From assembly GCA_030148005.1 (NCBI GenBank), contig JASBUI010000005.1:1-41414 (forward strand): DNA of 41,414 nt, in the 5' to 3' direction. Below the pieces are notes generated by a model. The model did no database searches, was not told where the DNA came from, and saw only the letters and a program-made list of their open reading frames with translations. The stretch comes from Paracoccaceae bacterium. Its GTDB lineage: Bacteria; Pseudomonadota; Alphaproteobacteria; Rhodobacterales; Rhodobacteraceae. Below are positions 32,060 to 41,150 of this stretch, piece by piece. Both the position numbers and the translations under genes were made by a program. Numbering within the stretch: the first letter of the stretch is position 1; every line of letters starts with the position of its first letter.

Positions 32060-33718
32060 TCAAAGCAGGCTGGCGCTGTCGGTCTGCATCAGCGGCGGCG
32101 CCTTGATCGGCCGGGCCGTGCCGGGAAGCGGCACGGTGGCAAGCGGCGCGGCGGCGCTTTGCGGCAACTCGCCCCGCAAGTGGGTCAAAAGCACCTTGTG
32201 ATCGGGCAGATCGCGGGTCAGCTGATCGATCTGGATGCGGGTTCTTTTAAGATAGGTTTTCCACCGATCCTTGTTCATCGCAATTGCGGGGGCCATCTTT
32301 GGGTTGCCAAAGCCGGTTTCATAAACCCCCTTGCCCAAGAGAACGGCCTGATAGGTCGCGGGCGAGAAAAGCGAGTATGCGCCAAGGTCGAAAGGTGCAG
32401 GAAGCGTGTGCTTCCAAAGCTCAATATTCTCGGCAAGGCTGTCTGGGATATCTAGGTTGCGCGCATCGTGCCAATAGTCGTCGTCGGTGCGGTTGTTCAA
32501 CGCGTAGTGCAGGCAGATGAAATCGCGCACCTCGTCGTAAAGATCCTTGGAAACCTTGTTGTAGCGGTCGGTCACGGGCTGATTGAAGTCGCTGTCCGGA
32601 AAGTAGGTCAAAAGCCAGCGCAGGCCCATCTCGATCATGTAGATCGCGGTGGATTCCAGCGGTTCAATGAAGCCGCCGGTCAGGCCGATGGCGACACAGT
32701 TCTTTTCCCATGCGCGCGTGGTGCGGCCAACGCGCATCGGTATCACGCGCGGTTCGGCGCTGGCGCCGTCTGGGTGAAACTCGGCCAGATGGGCGCGAAA
32801 TTCGTCGCGGGCCTGATCGTCGGTGCGGTGGGCCGAGGAAAAGACATAGCCGGTGCCGATCCGGTTAAAGAGCGGGACGCGCCAGCTCCACCCGGCGCCA
32901 AGGGCTGTTGAGCGCGTCATCGGCTCTATCCGGTTCGGGTCGGGGTGGGGAAGCTGAACGGCCATGGCGCGGTCGTTGCCCAAGTAGCGGGAATAGCTTT
33001 CGAACGGAACGCCAAGTGCTTCGTTGATGACAAGCCCGCGAAAACCGGTGCAATCGATGACAAGCTCAACCGGGTGGCGGCCGCCCTTTTCAAGGTGCAG
33101 CGCGGCGATGTGGCCCCGCTCATCCTTTTCGACCTCGACCATGTCATCAAGAATATGCTCAACGCCGCGCTCGATGCAGATGTCCTTTAGAAGGCCGGCG
33201 AACTTGCCTGCATCAAGGTGATAGGCAAAGCCGACATGGGCGGCAAATTCATCCGCGCCAAGGGGTCTTGGGCCCTTGCAGCTTTTCCACAAATCCACGC
33301 AGGGCGAGATTGTCTGAACAAAGTCAAAGCGCCCGGCGCCCTCGCGCAGGTAGTACCAGGCAGGATCGATACCGCCGATCTGTTTGCCCTTGGAAAAGGG
33401 GTTCACATAGGCCAAGGGCTTGCCCGCGGCGTCGTTGTTCCAGCGGTCGAACAGGACCCCAAGCTTGAAAGAGGCGTTGCAGGTCTTGAAAAAGCGCTTC
33501 TCTGAAATGCCGCACATTTTCAGGATGTTGGGCATGCCGGGAACGGTGGCCTCGCCCACGCCGACGGTGGGGATGTTGGGCGATTCAATCAGGCAGACCT
33601 TGATCCGGCCCTGCGCCCGTTTTGCACCTTTTACAAAGGTCGACAGAAATAGCGCCGACATCCAACCGGCGGTTCCGCCGCCGACGATCGTGATCTTGGC
33701 AATTGGCTTGCCCATCAT
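32060..33718 (-). CDS. Tryptophan-halogenase family flavoprotein
   Basis: 552 residues (548-552 by start choice, two adjacent ATGs). The FAD motif is GGGTAGWMSA (13-22), the halogenase-specific WxWxIP-type motif reads GWSWRVP (276-282), the catalytic lysine is K85 in NASFKLG, and the E/S pair is E355-S356 in EPLESTAIY. All features needed for flavin-dependent halogenation are thus present. No flavin reductase or biosynthetic gene is adjacent; neighbours are dinB and pyrF. The substrate is unknown and may be a peptide, a free indole or a phenol. Confidence 0.9.
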   Translation of the reverse strand: MMGKPIAKITIVGGGTAGWMSALFLSTFVKGAKRAQGRIKVCLIESPNIPTVGVGEATVPGMPNILKMCGISEKRFFKTCNASFKLGVLFDRWNNDAAGKPLAYVNPFSKGKQIGGIDPAWYYLREGAGRFDFVQTISPCVDLWKSCKGPRPLGADEFAAHVGFAYHLDAGKFAGLLKDICIERGVEHILDDMVEVEKDERGHIAALHLEKGGRHPVELVIDCTGFRGLVINEALGVPFESYSRYLGNDRAMAVQLPHPDPNRIEPMTRSTALGAGWSWRVPLFNRIGTGYVFSSAHRTDDQARDEFRAHLAEFHPDGASAEPRVIPMRVGRTTRAWEKNCVAIGLTGGFIEPLESTAIYMIEMGLRWLLTYFPDSDFNQPVTDRYNKVSKDLYDEVRDFICLHYALNNRTDDDYWHDARNLDIPDSLAENIELWKHTLPAPFDLGAYSLFSPATYQAVLLGKGVYETGFGNPKMAPAIAMNKDRWKTYLKRTRIQIDQLTRDLPDHKVLLTHLRGELPQSAAAPLATVPLPGTARPIKAPPLMQTDSASLL

Positions 33719-33883
33719 GAACCCCCCTTGTCTTAAGGGGATTTAACTCCAGTTCCTGAAATTTTGAAAGTCCGTGGCCGCGGCGCTGCACCGCGAGGGG
33801 CGCGCCAATTGCACGAAGTGCCAGAAGATATGCGCCGCAAGGCGCGCAATTGGATCAGCCCTGCCGCCGGGTTCGAAGCGTGG

Positions 33884-34573
33884 TCAGGGAAGCGACGCAA
33901 GCACGGCGCGCGCGGCGGCGGCGGGATCGGGGGCCTGCACGATCGGGCGGCCGATGACGATGTGGTCGGCGCCATTTGTCAGTGCGGCGGCCGGGGTTGC
34001 AACGCGCTTTTGATCGTTCAGGCTGCTGCCTTGGGGGCGCACGCCGGGCGTGACGATCAGCTTGCCTGCGGCCGAGGGCAGCGCGCGGATCAGCGCGGCT
34101 TCGTTGGGCGATGCGATGACGCCATCGGCGCCGGCGGCAAAGGCGTTGTCGGCGCGCTGGACCACCAGATCGGCAATATCGCCCTTGGTGATCAGCGCGG
34201 CGTCCAGATCGGCGCGATCAAGCGATGTCAGGATCGTCACGGCAAGGATCTTAAGCTCGGTTGCGCCCTTGCCCTCTTGCGCAGCGCGCACGACATGGGG
34301 GTCACCGTGGACGGTCAGGAAATCAAGATCGAACTGGGACAGCCCGCGAACGGCCGCTTCGACGGTCGCGCCGATGTCGAAAAGCTTCATGTCCAGAAAG
34401 ATGCGCTTGCCGTATTCGGCCTTCAGCTCATTGGCGAGGGCAAGCCCGCCGCCGGTCAGCATCCCCAGGCCGATCTTGTAGAATGACACGGTGTCGCCAA
34501 GGGTGCGGGCAAGTTCCAGCCCTTCCAAAGCGTTGGGCACGTCCATGGCGACGATTAAGCGATCATCCGACAT
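33884..34573 (-). CDS. pyrF: Orotidine 5'-phosphate decarboxylase
   Basis: Last step of UMP synthesis. 229 residues from the ATG at 34573, which has AAGGA seven bases upstream; an in-frame ATG at 34600 is less likely. Catalytic charge network FLDMKLFDIG, substrate loops VAMDV and LTVHGDP, and phosphate-binding TPGVRPQGSS and IVIGRPI are all present. It is separated from the preceding small gene by 114 bp. Confidence 0.96.
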   Translation of the reverse strand: MSDDRLIVAMDVPNALEGLELARTLGDTVSFYKIGLGMLTGGGLALANELKAEYGKRIFLDMKLFDIGATVEAAVRGLSQFDLDFLTVHGDPHVVRAAQEGKGATELKILAVTILTSLDRADLDAALITKGDIADLVVQRADNAFAAGADGVIASPNEAALIRALPSAAGKLIVTPGVRPQGSSLNDQKRVATPAAALTNGADHIVIGRPIVQAPDPAAAARAVLASLP

Positions 34574-34687
34574 CCTGTTTCCTTTGATTTGAGAGTTCAA
34601 GGCGGTCTAGTGCCTGAAACCCGCCGAGACAAGTCGGCGGGGACAAAGGGTTTGATGATTTTGGTGTGGATGCGGCGGCTGGCTGGC

Positions 34688-34990
34688 TCAGGCGGCTTGT
34701 CTGTAACCGGCATCGGGGCCTTGGCCGCGATCGCGATCGCTGCGGCTGTCTTCGGACAATGCCCAAAGGCGGACCGCATCCTCGCAAAGCCGCAGGCGCA
34801 GATCGGCGAGCGTTTCGCCCTGCCGCGATGCGACGTTGGTCAGAACAACCGCCTTTTCGATGGGCGCATTTTCAGATCGGCGCAAAAGAATGCGCACCCG
34901 GCCCTCGATCAGGCCAAAGTCGGCCAGACGGTTCATTTCCAGGACGCCGGCATCGATAATCCGGGCTTTCAGACTGCTCTCATACGACAT
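34688..34990 (-). CDS. Small conserved-looking hypothetical protein
   Basis: 100 residues, with GGGGAAG close before the ATG at 34990. Mostly alpha/beta, charged: LKARIIDAGVLEMNRLADF, then GRVRILLRRSENAPIEKAVV, then GETLADLRLRLCEDAVRLW, followed by a polar tail SEDSRSDRDRGQGPD. Codon use fits the chromosome. I do not recognise the family. It precedes pyrF on the same strand and diverges from clpB. Confidence 0.6.
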   Translation of the reverse strand: MSYESSLKARIIDAGVLEMNRLADFGLIEGRVRILLRRSENAPIEKAVVLTNVASRQGETLADLRLRLCEDAVRLWALSEDSRSDRDRGQGPDAGYRQAA

Positions 34991-35128
34991 AGGGCTTCCC
35001 CATCTTTGGTGTCGAACTAGCCACGATATAGGTATTAATCGTTAGTTTTACATTGTCCGGAACGAAAAAAAGTTTCCCTTAACGTCAACTTGGGCTCAAA
35101 TCGGCGGAAATCCACCTGTTAGTGAGCA

Positions 35129-35158
35129 CTTGACCGCAGCGCGCAAGCCCCCATCTAA
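35129..35158 (+). promoter_or_regulatory. RpoH (heat-shock) promoter of clpB
   Basis: CTTGAC (35129-35134) and CCCCATCTAA (35149-35158) are separated by 14 bp, matching the sigma-32 consensus CTTGAA/CCCCATnT. Transcription would begin some 80 bp before the clpB ATG. Confidence 0.8.
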
Positions 35159-35243
35159 CTCTTATCCCAGAGGCCCGGATGGCCCGTGCTGCAATCGCAG
35201 GCGGTCAAGGCGGGCGCTTGATAAAGGTAAAAGGAGAATGCCC

Positions 35244-37859
35244 ATGAACTTGGATAAGTTCACGGAGCGGTCGCGCGGGTTCGTACAAGCCGCACAGACG
35301 ATCGCAATGCGCGAAAGCCATCAGCGGCTTTCGCCGGAACATCTACTCAAAGCATTGATGGATGATGATCAGGGCCTTGCGGCCAACCTGATCCGTCAGT
35401 CTGGCGGGTCGCCCGAGCGTGTGACAGAGGCTGTCGATCTGGCAGTTTCGAAGATACCCGTGGTCAGCGGCGATGCCGGACAGACCTATCTGGATGGCCA
35501 GACCGGCAAGGTTCTGGCCGAGGCTGAAAAGCTGGCCAAAAAAGCCGGTGACAGTTTCGTGCCCGTTGAACGGATCCTGATGGCGCTGGCGATGGTGAAA
35601 TCCAAGGCAAAGGATGCTTTGGATGCGGGGTCTGTGACCGCGCAGAACCTTAACAGTGCAATCAACGATATCCGCAAGGGTCGCACGGCCGATACGGCCA
35701 GCGCCGAAGACACCTATGATGCGCTGAAGAAATACGCGCGCGACCTGACGCAGGCCGCCGCCGATGGCAAGATCGATCCGATCATCGGGCGGGACGAAGA
35801 AATTCGCCGCACGATGCAGGTTCTCAGCCGCCGGACCAAGAACAACCCGGTACTGATCGGCGAGCCGGGCGTGGGTAAGACGGCGATTGCCGAAGGTCTT
35901 GCCCTGCGCATCATCAACGGTGATGTGCCCGAAAGCCTGCGCAACAAGAAACTGTTGGCGCTGGACATGGGTGCGCTGATTGCCGGTGCCAAGTATCGGG
36001 GCGAGTTCGAAGAGCGGCTGAAGGCGGTTCTGAACGAAGTTACCGATGCCGCCGGTGAGATCATCCTGTTCATCGACGAAATGCACACGCTGGTTGGCGC
36101 GGGCAAGACCGATGGCGCAATGGATGCGGCCAACCTGATCAAACCCAGCCTTGCGCGGGGTGAGTTGCACTGTGTTGGCGCGACGACTTTGGATGAGTAT
36201 CGCAAGTACGTCGAAAAAGATGCGGCCCTTGCGCGCCGTTTCCAGCCCCTGATGGTCGAAGAGCCGACGGTCGAGGATACGGTCAGCATCTTGCGCGGGA
36301 TCAAGGAAAAGTACGAGGTGCACCACGGCGTGCGCATCAGTGACGCGGCGCTTGTTGCTGCCGCCACGCTGTCGCATCGCTATATCACCGACCGGTTCCT
36401 GCCGGACAAGGCGATCGACCTTGTGGATGAGGCCGCCAGCCGCTTGCGGATGGAGGTCGACAGCAAGCCAGAGGCGCTGGACGCCCTGGATCGCGACATC
36501 CTGCAAAAGCAGATCGAGGCCGAGGCGCTGAAGAAAGAGGACGACAAGGCGTCAAAGGCGCGTCTGGAAAAGCTGGAAAAGGAACTGGCCGATCTTCAGG
36601 ACCGTTCGGCAGAGATGACTGCGCAGTGGCAGACATCGCGCGACAAGCTTGCCGCCGCGCAGGACATGAAGGAACAGCTGGACCGCGCGCGGGCCGATCT
36701 GGACCATGCCAAGCGTGAGGGCAATCTGGCCAAGGCCGGAGAGCTGTCTTACGGCGTGATTCCAGAGCTTGAGCGCAAGTTGTCAGAGGCCGAGAATGCC
36801 GAAAGCGAGATGACCGTGGACGAAGCCGTTCGTCCCGAGCAGATCGCAAGCGTTGTCGAGCGCTGGACCGGGATTCCGACATCGAAGATGCTGGAAGGTG
36901 AGCGTGACAAGCTTTTGCGCATGGAAGAAGAGCTTGGCCGGCGCGTCATCGGACAGCGCGGCGCGGTGAAGGCCGTTTCAAACGCGGTTCGGCGTGCGCG
37001 TGCGGGTCTGAACGATGAGAACCGGCCCTTGGGTTCGTTCCTGTTCCTTGGCCCGACGGGCGTGGGTAAGACAGAGCTGACCAAGGCACTGGCCGAGTAT
37101 CTTTTTGATGATGACAGCGCGATGGTCCGTATCGACATGAGCGAGTTCATGGAAAAGCATTCGGTTGCCCGTCTGATCGGCGCGCCTCCGGGCTATGTCG
37201 GTTATGACGAAGGCGGGGTTCTGACCGAAGCTGTTCGGCGCAGGCCCTATCAGGTGATCCTGTTTGACGAGGTCGAAAAGGCGCACCCGGATGTCTTCAA
37301 CGTGCTTTTGCAGGTTCTGGACGATGGTGTGCTGACCGATGGTCAGGGCCGGACGGTCGACTTCAAGCAGACGCTGATCATCCTGACGTCGAACCTTGGG
37401 GCGCAGGCGCTAAGCCAACTTCCCGATGGGGCCGATGCCAGCGATGCAAAGCGCGACGTGATGGATGCGGTTCGTGCGCATTTCCGGCCAGAGTTCCTGA
37501 ACCGTCTGGATGAGACGATCATCTTTGACCGGCTCAGCCGTCAGGACATGGACGGTATCGTCGAGATCCAGATCGGGCTGCTTGGCAAACGTCTGGCGCG
37601 GCGCGGTATCTCGCTATCGCTGGATGGGGACGCCAAGAAGTGGCTGGCCGACGAAGGCTATGATCCGGTCTTTGGTGCCCGTCCGCTGAAGCGGGTTATC
37701 CAAAGGGCGTTGCAGGATCAGTTGGCCGAGATGGTGCTGGCTGGCGACATTGCCGATGGCGATGTGTTGCAGATCAGCGCCGGGCCGGATGGTTTGCTGG
37801 TGGGTGACCGCGTGTCATCGTCATCCCGCATGCCGCCTGAGGACGCCGTCGTTCACTAA
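35244..37859 (+). CDS. clpB: Disaggregating chaperone ClpB
   Basis: 871-residue Hsp100 ATPase that, with DnaK, extracts proteins from aggregates. The N-domain ([17 protein letters not shown]) is followed by AAA1 with GEPGVGKT and the EMHTLVGAG Walker B, a long coiled-coil middle domain (about 410-525, rich in K, E, D), and AAA2 with [15 protein letters not shown] and [13 protein letters not shown]. The start is the ATG at 35244 with AAGGAG seven bases upstream, not the longer upstream frame, which would run through the promoter. It is preceded by an RpoH promoter and followed by a terminator. Confidence 0.98.
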   Translation: MNLDKFTERSRGFVQAAQTIAMRESHQRLSPEHLLKALMDDDQGLAANLIRQSGGSPERVTEAVDLAVSKIPVVSGDAGQTYLDGQTGKVLAEAEKLAKKAGDSFVPVERILMALAMVKSKAKDALDAGSVTAQNLNSAINDIRKGRTADTASAEDTYDALKKYARDLTQAAADGKIDPIIGRDEEIRRTMQVLSRRTKNNPVLIGEPGVGKTAIAEGLALRIINGDVPESLRNKKLLALDMGALIAGAKYRGEFEERLKAVLNEVTDAAGEIILFIDEMHTLVGAGKTDGAMDAANLIKPSLARGELHCVGATTLDEYRKYVEKDAALARRFQPLMVEEPTVEDTVSILRGIKEKYEVHHGVRISDAALVAAATLSHRYITDRFLPDKAIDLVDEAASRLRMEVDSKPEALDALDRDILQKQIEAEALKKEDDKASKARLEKLEKELADLQDRSAEMTAQWQTSRDKLAAAQDMKEQLDRARADLDHAKREGNLAKAGELSYGVIPELERKLSEAENAESEMTVDEAVRPEQIASVVERWTGIPTSKMLEGERDKLLRMEEELGRRVIGQRGAVKAVSNAVRRARAGLNDENRPLGSFLFLGPTGVGKTELTKALAEYLFDDDSAMVRIDMSEFMEKHSVARLIGAPPGYVGYDEGGVLTEAVRRRPYQVILFDEVEKAHPDVFNVLLQVLDDGVLTDGQGRTVDFKQTLIILTSNLGAQALSQLPDGADASDAKRDVMDAVRAHFRPEFLNRLDETIIFDRLSRQDMDGIVEIQIGLLGKRLARRGISLSLDGDAKKWLADEGYDPVFGARPLKRVIQRALQDQLAEMVLAGDIADGDVLQISAGPDGLLVGDRVSSSSRMPPEDAVVH

Positions 37860-37898
37860 CCTTAAGGGCGCGCCAAGAATGCGCACCCCGAAACAAGC

Positions 37899-37932
37899 AA
37901 AACCCCCGTCGGTTCTTCGGCGGGGGTTTTTC
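37899..37932 (+). terminator. Rho-independent terminator of clpB
   Basis: AAAACCCCCG (37899-37908) pairs with CGGGGGTTTT (37921-37930), followed by TTT. Also usable on the minus strand for the yciI gene. Confidence 0.9.
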
Positions 37933-37971
37933 TATGGTTGGTTGGGGACATTGGCCCGCGCCAGATGAGCT

Positions 37972-38262
37972 TTATGCGCTTTTCAGAAAACCCAGGGCGG
38001 GGGCGGTTCTTTTGACGTCTACCTCGGTGATTTCGGCGGTGACGATATCGTGGGCCACGAATGGGTCGGCGGCGATCCGGGCCTCGATTTCCGAGCGGCT
38101 TTCGCCGTGGGCAAGAAGGGCGCCGCCGCCGTTCGGAGTAATAGAGCCCACGCATTGAAAGATGCCGTCGGCAAAGCCCTTGGCGATCCATTCGTTATGT
38201 TCTGTCATGAATTGGGGCGCATTGGCCCTGTTCTGCGAGAATTTCAAAAGTACGATATACAT
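37972..38262 (-). CDS. YciI-like protein
   Basis: 96-residue dimeric alpha/beta protein of the YciI family: MYIVLLKFSQNRANAPQFM, HNEWIAKGFADG, GGGALLAHGESRSEIEARIA and DPFVAHDIVTAEITEVDV. The histidine-aspartate pair typical of the family is in the H...DPF region. The function of most members is unknown. Its ATG follows the TetR stop immediately (TGAATG), so the pair is co-transcribed and the TetR protein probably controls it. Confidence 0.9.
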   Translation of the reverse strand: MYIVLLKFSQNRANAPQFMTEHNEWIAKGFADGIFQCVGSITPNGGGALLAHGESRSEIEARIAADPFVAHDIVTAEITEVDVKRTAPALGFLKSA

Positions 38263-38859
38263 TCAGTGTCCTTGTCTTTTAGTCGTCAAGTTCTTCGGTA
38301 GTGCGGCCAGCCAGCTTTCCATCGCCGCGACTTCGGCGCGCAGAAAACCCTCATCACCAAAGGCAGAGGCCATAACGGCCACACCTTGCGAGCGCGCCAG
38401 AAGCTGCATCGCCAGATCCTGCGCATCCTGCCGGTGGCCAAGCGCGGCGAACTGGCTGGCCAGCCAGTCGCGGAAAAGCGCGAATATATCCGACGCGCGG
38501 TTCTGCGCGCTGTGATCAAGCTTGGAAAGTTCAGTGTTCAGCGTCCCGACCGGACAGCCGTAGGCCATGATCTTGGATCGGTTCACGATCAGGATGCGTA
38601 CAAAGGAAATGATGCGCTGTGCTGGATCGGCGTCTTCTTCCCAGCCGGCAAGCATGGCCCGCGTTGTTGCAAGCCGGCGTGTTATCACGGCATCCAGAAT
38701 ATCATCCTTGGATTTGAAGTGATGATAGAAGTTCCCGCGCGATATACCCACCGCCTTGGCGATGTCGGCAAAAGAGGTCGCTTCGAAGCCCCGCTCATAG
38801 AACAGGGTGTCGGCCTTTTCGGCAATCAGCTCAGGCGTGGTCTGTTTGGCCATTTCCAT
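38263..38859 (-). CDS. TetR/AcrR-family transcriptional regulator
   Basis: 198 residues. The N-terminal helix-turn-helix is typical: ADTLFYERGFEATSFADIAKAVGISRGNFYHHFKSK, read across residues 15-50. The ligand-binding part contains a conserved AYGCPVGTL segment with a cysteine, common in regulators responding to electrophiles or small aromatic compounds; that reading is tentative. A perfect palindrome lies 24 bases upstream of the start, so autoregulation is likely. Start could also be the second ATG, two codons later. Confidence 0.93.
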   Translation of the reverse strand: MEMAKQTTPELIAEKADTLFYERGFEATSFADIAKAVGISRGNFYHHFKSKDDILDAVITRRLATTRAMLAGWEEDADPAQRIISFVRILIVNRSKIMAYGCPVGTLNTELSKLDHSAQNRASDIFALFRDWLASQFAALGHRQDAQDLAMQLLARSQGVAVMASAFGDEGFLRAEVAAMESWLAALPKNLTTKRQGH

Positions 38860-38883
38860 GTCCGCTTTGGTTGGGCAGATCTG

Positions 38884-38905
38884 AATTAGGACAGTTGTCC
38901 TAATT
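38884..38905. promoter_or_regulatory. TetR operator
   Basis: AATTAGGACA (38884-38893) and TGTCCTAATT (38896-38905) form a perfect 10-bp inverted repeat with a 2-bp centre, between the tetR-yciI unit and the msrP promoter region. Nearly the same half-site occurs in the WYL operator at 13454-13478. Confidence 0.85.
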
Positions 38906-39069
38906 TGTCAACTTGCGTGCCCGGAAAGTGCAGGGCCGGTCGTTCCCGGCCCGCTGGCGGGCAGGGCGCCAACGTTACAGTGCCTAAACCTTTTGTGAGA
39001 AAGCTTGGTTTTCCTTCAAAACGCACTCTCTCTATTGGAGAAGCACGTAAACCCAATTGGAGAGTTGTG

Positions 39070-40002
39070 ATGGCCGGACGTTGGAAGAACGAACTTACGT
39101 GGTCAGATGTGACCCCGAAGGATACATGGATGAACCGGCGCCAGCTTTTGGCCGGGGCCGGGGCGATGGGTCTGGCGATGACGGCCGCAGGGCGCGGCGA
39201 GGCCAAGATCAATGCCAAGAAGACAAGCTATGGCAAAGGACTGAAGCCCAACAAGCTTGGCGATATAACGTCGTACAACAATTTCTATGAATTCGGGACG
39301 GGCAAGGAGGATCCGGCGAAATATGCCGGAAGCCTGACAACCGATCCCTGGACCGTCAAAGTTGACGGCATGGTCGACAAGCCCGGCAACTATGCCTTGG
39401 GCGATCTGATCAGCGGAATGCAGATGGAAGAGCGGATCTATCGTTTCCGCTGTGTCGAGGCTTGGTCGATGGTTGTGCCTTGGGTCGGGTTTGAACTTGC
39501 CGATCTTCTGAAGAAGGTAGGCGTTCAGGGCGGCGCGAAATACGTGGCCTTTGAAACGCTGGAGCGGCCCGAGGAAATGCCGGGCCAGCGCCGGGGCATT
39601 CTGAACTGGCCCTATCGTGAAGGTTTGCGGCTGGACGAGGCGATGCATCCTTTGACGATCATGGCCACCGGTCTTTATGACGAGCCGCTGCCAAATCAGT
39701 GCGGCGCGCCGATCCGTCTGGTCGTTCCGTGGAAGTACGGGTTCAAGTCGATCAAATCGATCGTTCGGATCAGCCTTGTCGACAAGGAACCCTATGCGAC
39801 GTGGAACAAGACAAACTCACGCGAGTACGGGTTCTATAGTAATGTGAACCCCACCGTGGATCACCCACGCTGGAGCCAGGCGACAGAGCGGGTCATCGGG
39901 GGCGGTCTGTTTTCCGCACGCGAGCCGACGCTGATGTTCAATGGCTATGAGGCCGAGGTTGCTAGCTTCTATAAAGGTATGGACCTGAAAAAGTTCTTTT
40001 GA
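39070..40002 (+). CDS. msrP: Methionine sulfoxide reductase catalytic subunit MsrP
   Basis: Periplasmic molybdoenzyme repairing oxidised methionines in exported proteins. 310 residues from the ATG at 39070 (GGAGAG six bases upstream); the frame is open further upstream but without similarity. The Tat signal has [15 protein letters not shown], the molybdopterin-ligating cysteine is C128 in [15 protein letters not shown], and [18 protein letters not shown] and [13 protein letters not shown] are typical. Its partner msrQ follows after 75 bp. Confidence 0.96.
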   Translation: MAGRWKNELTWSDVTPKDTWMNRRQLLAGAGAMGLAMTAAGRGEAKINAKKTSYGKGLKPNKLGDITSYNNFYEFGTGKEDPAKYAGSLTTDPWTVKVDGMVDKPGNYALGDLISGMQMEERIYRFRCVEAWSMVVPWVGFELADLLKKVGVQGGAKYVAFETLERPEEMPGQRRGILNWPYREGLRLDEAMHPLTIMATGLYDEPLPNQCGAPIRLVVPWKYGFKSIKSIVRISLVDKEPYATWNKTNSREYGFYSNVNPTVDHPRWSQATERVIGGGLFSAREPTLMFNGYEAEVASFYKGMDLKKFF

Positions 40003-40077
40003 CCAAGTGGCGGGGGCCAGATTGACCATTGTTAGGGCGCATGCACCCGCGCGGTGCGCCGCCTAGGAAAGCAGAAG

Positions 40078-40698
40078 ATGAAAGTTATTGTCGACAAGAC
40101 CAACCAGGCCCTTCGACGGATCCCCGCCTGGACTATATATATAGCCGGTGCGCTTTGGGCGGCTTGGCTCTTTTATAAGGGGCTGACCGGGGCGCTTGGG
40201 CCAGAGCCGATCAACGCGCTTGAACGTGCTTACGGGCTTGTGGGGCTAAAGCTTTTGATTGCGGGGCTGGCGATCACGCCGCTGCGCCGTTTTCTTGGGC
40301 TGAACCTGATCAAGTTTCGCCGCGCGATCGGTGTGACGACCTTCTTCTATATAGTGGCGCATTTCACGGTCTGGGCGGTTCTGGATGTTCAGACCTTTGC
40401 GCGGGTCTGGGCGGACATCGTCAAACGGCCGTATATCACTATCGGAATGTCGGCCTTTTTGCTGATGGCGCCGCTGGCCATCACTTCGAACAACCTAAGT
40501 CTTCGCAAGATGGGCGCGGCCGCGTGGAGGCGGCTTCACAAGCTGGTCTATATAATAGCGATCCTTGGGGCGGTTCATTACATATGGCTGGTCAAGGGCT
40601 GGCCGATGACGCCCTTTGTCTATCTGGCGATCATTCTGACGCTTCTGGCGATGCGGCTGCGCTTTGATTTCCGGCGCATGGTGACGCGCAGCGTCTAG
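40078..40698 (+). CDS. msrQ: Heme-binding membrane subunit MsrQ
   Basis: 206-residue inner-membrane b-type cytochrome that passes quinol or flavin electrons to MsrP. About six membrane segments; heme histidines are expected in FYIVAHFTVWAV, WRRLHKLVYI and GAVHYIWLV, all three present. I use the ATG at 40078 (GGAAAG upstream). ATAT-rich codons in YIYIAG near the start and again in FYIVAH and YIIAI are a local oddity. Confidence 0.95.
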   Translation: MKVIVDKTNQALRRIPAWTIYIAGALWAAWLFYKGLTGALGPEPINALERAYGLVGLKLLIAGLAITPLRRFLGLNLIKFRRAIGVTTFFYIVAHFTVWAVLDVQTFARVWADIVKRPYITIGMSAFLLMAPLAITSNNLSLRKMGAAAWRRLHKLVYIIAILGAVHYIWLVKGWPMTPFVYLAIILTLLAMRLRFDFRRMVTRSV

Positions 40699-40730
40699 GT
40701 GCGTGACCTAAGACGGGCGACCAAGATGAC

Positions 40731-40768
40731 GGGCGGGCGGGAATCATATCCCCCCGCCCTTCTTTTTT
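40731..40768 (+). terminator. Rho-independent terminator of msrPQ
   Basis: GGGCGGGCGG (40731-40740) pairs with CCCCCCGCCC (40750-40759) with one mismatch, followed by TTCTTTTTT. Confidence 0.8.
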
Positions 40769-40904
40769 GGCCAAAACGCAGGCGAATCCCGAATCTGACA
40801 GCGGCCGGCAGATTCTTTTTGGGGCGATTCACGGGAATCCCCGCCGCCAGAGCGCCCAAATCGGGGTGATTTGCCGATATCGGGCCAAGTGAGTCTGTGG
40901 AAAA
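40741..40904. other. Cluster of GANTC (CcrM) sites with a DnaA-box-like sequence
   Basis: Seven GANTC sites lie within 155 bp (starting at 40741, 40784, 40791, 40811, 40826, 40835 and 40891). Chance would give less than one. Several form inverted pairs such as GAATCTG...CAGATTC. TGTGGAAAA (40896-40904) fits the relaxed DnaA box TGTGNAWAA. No gene is present in this stretch. Confidence 0.6.
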
Positions 40905-40986
40905 CCCTTCCTGAGGCGTGAATTTGCCCCGAAAACCGGTCGGCAAGCGGTTCAAAACCAAAGGCGCCTTGTGCCGCAATGCCCGC

Positions 40987-41008
40987 GAACCCCTATATTT
41001 AAGGGGTT
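40987..41008. repeat. Hairpin in the A/T-rich part of the right intergenic region
   Basis: AACCCCT and AGGGGTT pair perfectly around ATATTTA, and the stem can extend on both sides with one G-T. It lies about 50 bp upstream of the strong promoter at 41053 and is not followed by a T-run. Confidence 0.5.
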
Positions 41009-41052
41009 TGCGAAGCCAATTTAAAAAAATGGCATCTTTCGAAAAAAACCAC

Positions 41053-41081
41053 TTGCGGGTCACAGTCCCACGGCCTAAATA
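41053..41081 (+). promoter_or_regulatory. Strong rRNA-like promoter without a visible downstream gene
   Basis: TTGCGG (41053-41058) and TAAATA (41076-41081) with exactly 17 bp between, an A-rich upstream tract (AAAAAAA near 41025 and 41042) and a G+C-rich discriminator CCCCTCACCGGCGG. This is the layout of stringently controlled stable-RNA promoters. The 300 bp downstream in the window show no plus-strand gene, rRNA or tRNA. Confidence 0.6.
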
Positions 41082-41150
41082 CCCCTCACCGGCGGCGCAG
41101 AGATGCACCAACGGGGCGCCAGACGGGCCACACGGCAACGAGACGCAAGA

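Noticed and set aside
34589-35020. Plus-strand open frame of 143 codons opposite the small hypothetical gene
   Set aside because: No ribosome site or similarity; the minus-strand frame has a better start context and typical codon use.
35343-36506. Minus-strand open frame of 387 codons
   Set aside because: Antisense to clpB; high G+C DNA often leaves the opposite strand open. No start signal or family pattern.
38905-39069. 55-codon N-terminal extension of MsrP
   Set aside because: It would bury the Tat signal far from the N-terminus and run through the promoter region.
40741-41060. Chromosomal replication origin
   Set aside because: GANTC sites, one DnaA-like box and A/T-rich DNA are suggestive, but a single box and neighbours unlike known alphaproteobacterial origins are not enough for the call.
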